64,000 nucleotides of DNA from Rhizobium sp. 18065 (GTDB lineage Bacteria > Pseudomonadota > Alphaproteobacteria > Rhizobiales > Rhizobiaceae), in contig NZ_CACSJP010000004.1 of assembly GCF_902706095.1 (NCBI RefSeq), positions 124,001 through 188,000 of the forward strand. Direction: 5' to 3'. The position numbers and the translations under genes are program-made. The notes beneath the pieces are model-generated. The model saw nothing but the letters and a program-made list of their open reading frames with translations. It had not been told where the DNA came from and did no database searches. Shown piece by piece: positions 62,202-64,000 of the stretch; position 1 is the stretch's first letter; each line of letters begins with the position of its first letter.

Positions 62202-64000
62202 AGACGGTCAGACTGACGGCGGCACAGGCGCTGGTGCGCTATCTCGCCAACCAATATAACGAGCATGGCGAAACCTATATTGCCGGCATGTGGGCGATTT
62301 TCGGTCATGGCAATGTTGCCGGTCTCGGCGAGGCGCTGCACGGCATTCGCGACGAGTTCCAGACCTATCGCGGTCAGAACGAGCAGTCGATGGCGCATGC
62401 CGCGATTGCCTATACCAAGCAGATCGGCCGTCGCCGCGCGATGGCGGTGACCTCCTCGATCGGTCCGGGCGCGCTCAACATGGTGACGGCGGCGGCACTC
62501 GCCCATGTCAATCGTCTGCCGGTCCTTTTCATTCCGGGCGACGTGTTCGCCAATCGCGGTCCGGATCCGGTGCTGCAGCAGATCGAGGATTTCGGCGACG
62601 GTACGATGTCCGCCAATGACTGCTTCAAGCCGGTCAGCCGTTATTTTGACCGGATCATGCGTCCCGAACAGCTGCTGACGGCATTGCCACGGGCGCTACG
62701 CACGATGACCGATCCGGCCGATTGCGGCCCGGTGACGCTGGCCTTCTGCCAGGACGTGCAGGCGGAAGCCTATGGCTATCCGGAGAGCTTCTTCGACAAG
62801 AAGGTCTGGCACCAGCGCCGTCCCGAGCCTGACGCGCATGAATTTGCGGAAGCCGTTGCGGCGCTGAAGGCTGCCAAGAACCCGATCATCGTTGCCGGTG
62901 GCGGTGTGCATTTTGGCGGTGCGACCGAGACGCTGAAGGCTTTCGTCGAAAAGCACCAGATCCCGATCGTCGAGACACAGGCCGGCAAGTCGGCGCTGGC
63001 CTGGGATCACGCTCTCAATTTCGGACCGGTCGGCGTGACCGGTGCCGAGAGCGCCAATGCGATTGCTGAAAAGGCCGATCTGGTCATCGGTGTCGGCACA
63101 CGGTTCCAGGATTTCACCACCGGCTCCTGGGCGCTGTTCAAGAACCCTGATCGCAAGATCCTGGCGCTCAACGTTCAGCCCTATGACAGTGCCAAGCATG
63201 AGGCGATCCCGCTGACCGCCGATGCCAAGGTCGGCCTTGAGAAGCTGAGCAAGGCCCTCGGCGACCATCGCTTTGGTGCGCCGGACAGCAGCCTGAAGGA
63301 TAGCTGGTTTGCCAAGGCCGATGCGGTCACTGCTGCACCGACCGACGGCAACCAGCTGCCGACCGACATGCAGGTAATCGGCGCGGTGCAGCGATCCTCG
63401 CGCGACAATACGGTGGTGATGTGTGCGGCCGGCACGATGCCGGGCGAACTGCATCAGTTGTGGAAGGCCAAGCTGCCGCTGTCCTATCACATGGAATACG
63501 GCTTCTCCTGCATGGGGTATGAAGTGGCCGGTGGTCTCGGCATCAAGATGGCCGAGCCCGATCGTGACGTCATCGTCATGGTCGGCGACGGTTCCTACAT
63601 GATGATGAATTCGGAACTCGCCACTTCGGTTGCCATGGGGTTGAAGATCACCCTGGTGATCACCGACAATCGTGGTTACGGCTGCATCAACCGGCTGCAG
63701 ATGGGCACCGGCGGCGCCGAGTTCAACAATCTCTATGCCCATACGAATGTGAACCCGATCGCCATCGATTTTGCTGCCCATGCAGCCTCAATGGGGGCGG
63801 TGTCGCACAAGGTTGCATCGATTGCCGAGCTGGAAAAGGCGCTCGATGCCGCGCGCGAAAGCATGGCCACGACGGTGATCGTTATCGACACCGACCCTTA
63901 TCCGACGCCCGATGCCGGTGGTTACTGGTGGGATGTCGCGGTGCCGGAAGTCTCGGTCCGTCCGGAAGTCAACACGGCGCGTGCCGCCTATGAAGCATCG
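62198..64000 (+). CDS. iolD: 3D-(3,5/4)-trihydroxycyclohexane-1,2-dione hydrolase, 3' end missing
   Basis: ThDP-dependent enzyme that opens the trihydroxycyclohexanedione ring in myo-inositol catabolism. 601 codons are visible without a stop, so the last few residues lie beyond the window. The N-terminal Glu region (YIAGMWAIFGHGN), the central domain and the ThDP motif GDGSYMMMNSELATSV..ITDN are present. It starts with ATG overlapping the iolC stop. iolE and iolB would be expected next. Confidence 0.95.
   Translation, partial: MKTVRLTAAQALVRYLANQYNEHGETYIAGMWAIFGHGNVAGLGEALHGIRDEFQTYRGQNEQSMAHAAIAYTKQIGRRRAMAVTSSIGPGALNMVTAAALAHVNRLPVLFIPGDVFANRGPDPVLQQIEDFGDGTMSANDCFKPVSRYFDRIMRPEQLLTALPRALRTMTDPADCGPVTLAFCQDVQAEAYGYPESFFDKKVWHQRRPEPDAHEFAEAVAALKAAKNPIIVAGGGVHFGGATETLKAFVEKHQIPIVETQAGKSALAWDHALNFGPVGVTGAESANAIAEKADLVIGVGTRFQDFTTGSWALFKNPDRKILALNVQPYDSAKHEAIPLTADAKVGLEKLSKALGDHRFGAPDSSLKDSWFAKADAVTAAPTDGNQLPTDMQVIGAVQRSSRDNTVVMCAAGTMPGELHQLWKAKLPLSYHMEYGFSCMGYEVAGGLGIKMAEPDRDVIVMVGDGSYMMMNSELATSVAMGLKITLVITDNRGYGCINRLQMGTGGAEFNNLYAHTNVNPIAIDFAAHAASMGAVSHKVASIAELEKALDAARESMATTVIVIDTDPYPTPDAGGYWWDVAVPEVSVRPEVNTARAAYEAS

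Overview
The window reads as chromosome or megaplasmid DNA of a GC-rich alphaproteobacterium, most likely Rhizobiaceae (Rhizobium/Agrobacterium/Sinorhizobium group). Support: the split protocatechuate locus (pcaIJF with an IclR regulator, pcaDCHGB with divergent pcaQ) laid out as in Sinorhizobium/Agrobacterium, an IolC-DUF2090 fusion under an RpiR-type IolR, a DUF982 protein, ThuA/ThuB-type proteins, and many sugar ABC-transporter genes. Nearly all of the sequence is catabolic and regulatory. I saw no rRNA, tRNA, insertion sequence or CRISPR array.

Layout. 1-616: 3' end of a sugar ABC ATPase. 694-11888: two divergent operons around a regulatory gap at 4281-4392. The leftward one holds an NTF2-like protein, an M81 (MlrC-like) metallopeptidase, a DSD1-type PLP enzyme for D-beta-hydroxy amino acids, and a GFA-domain protein. 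The rightward one holds RidA, an RpiR regulator, an SDR, a cytosolic GH20 hexosaminidase, a second M81 protein, an MFS carrier and CutC. No pathway I know uses this set, so it is the best candidate for an undescribed system. 11945-12571: a secreted DUF922 predicted zinc protease.

12620-20858: protocatechuate ortho-cleavage (beta-ketoadipate) pathway with recognisable PcaR-type and PcaQ-type operators. 20859-21685: ECF sigma factor with a short zinc-binding anti-sigma partner. 21892-30966: pectin oligosaccharide uptake and degradation (ABC transporter, cytosolic GH28 and GH105, KduI, AraC regulator). 31305-33845: a chemoreceptor. 33992-43694: a tripartite tricarboxylate transporter (TctCBA) flanked by a DctB/DctD-like pair whose activator has GAFPGA in place of GAFTGA, and by an OmpR-type two-component system encoded with a lone periplasmic binding protein.

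43754-49000: a small orphan gene and a surface-polysaccharide group (sugar transferase, Wzy/WaaL-like protein, GT25, WbpM-like dehydratase). 49149-53529: DeoR regulator divergent from a choline-kinase-like protein and a dimethylglycine-dehydrogenase-like flavoprotein. 53584-58006: DUF982 protein, then PfkB kinase and LacI regulator divergent from ThuA and a Gfo/Idh/MocA dehydrogenase. 58112-64000: myo-inositol catabolism (iolG, iolR, iolC-DUF2090, iolD cut by the window end).

How it fits together: each catabolic block has its own regulator, usually divergently transcribed, and several of the gaps between them carry inverted or direct repeats that look like operators. Many genes overlap by 1-14 bases (TGATG or ATGA junctions), indicating translationally coupled operons.
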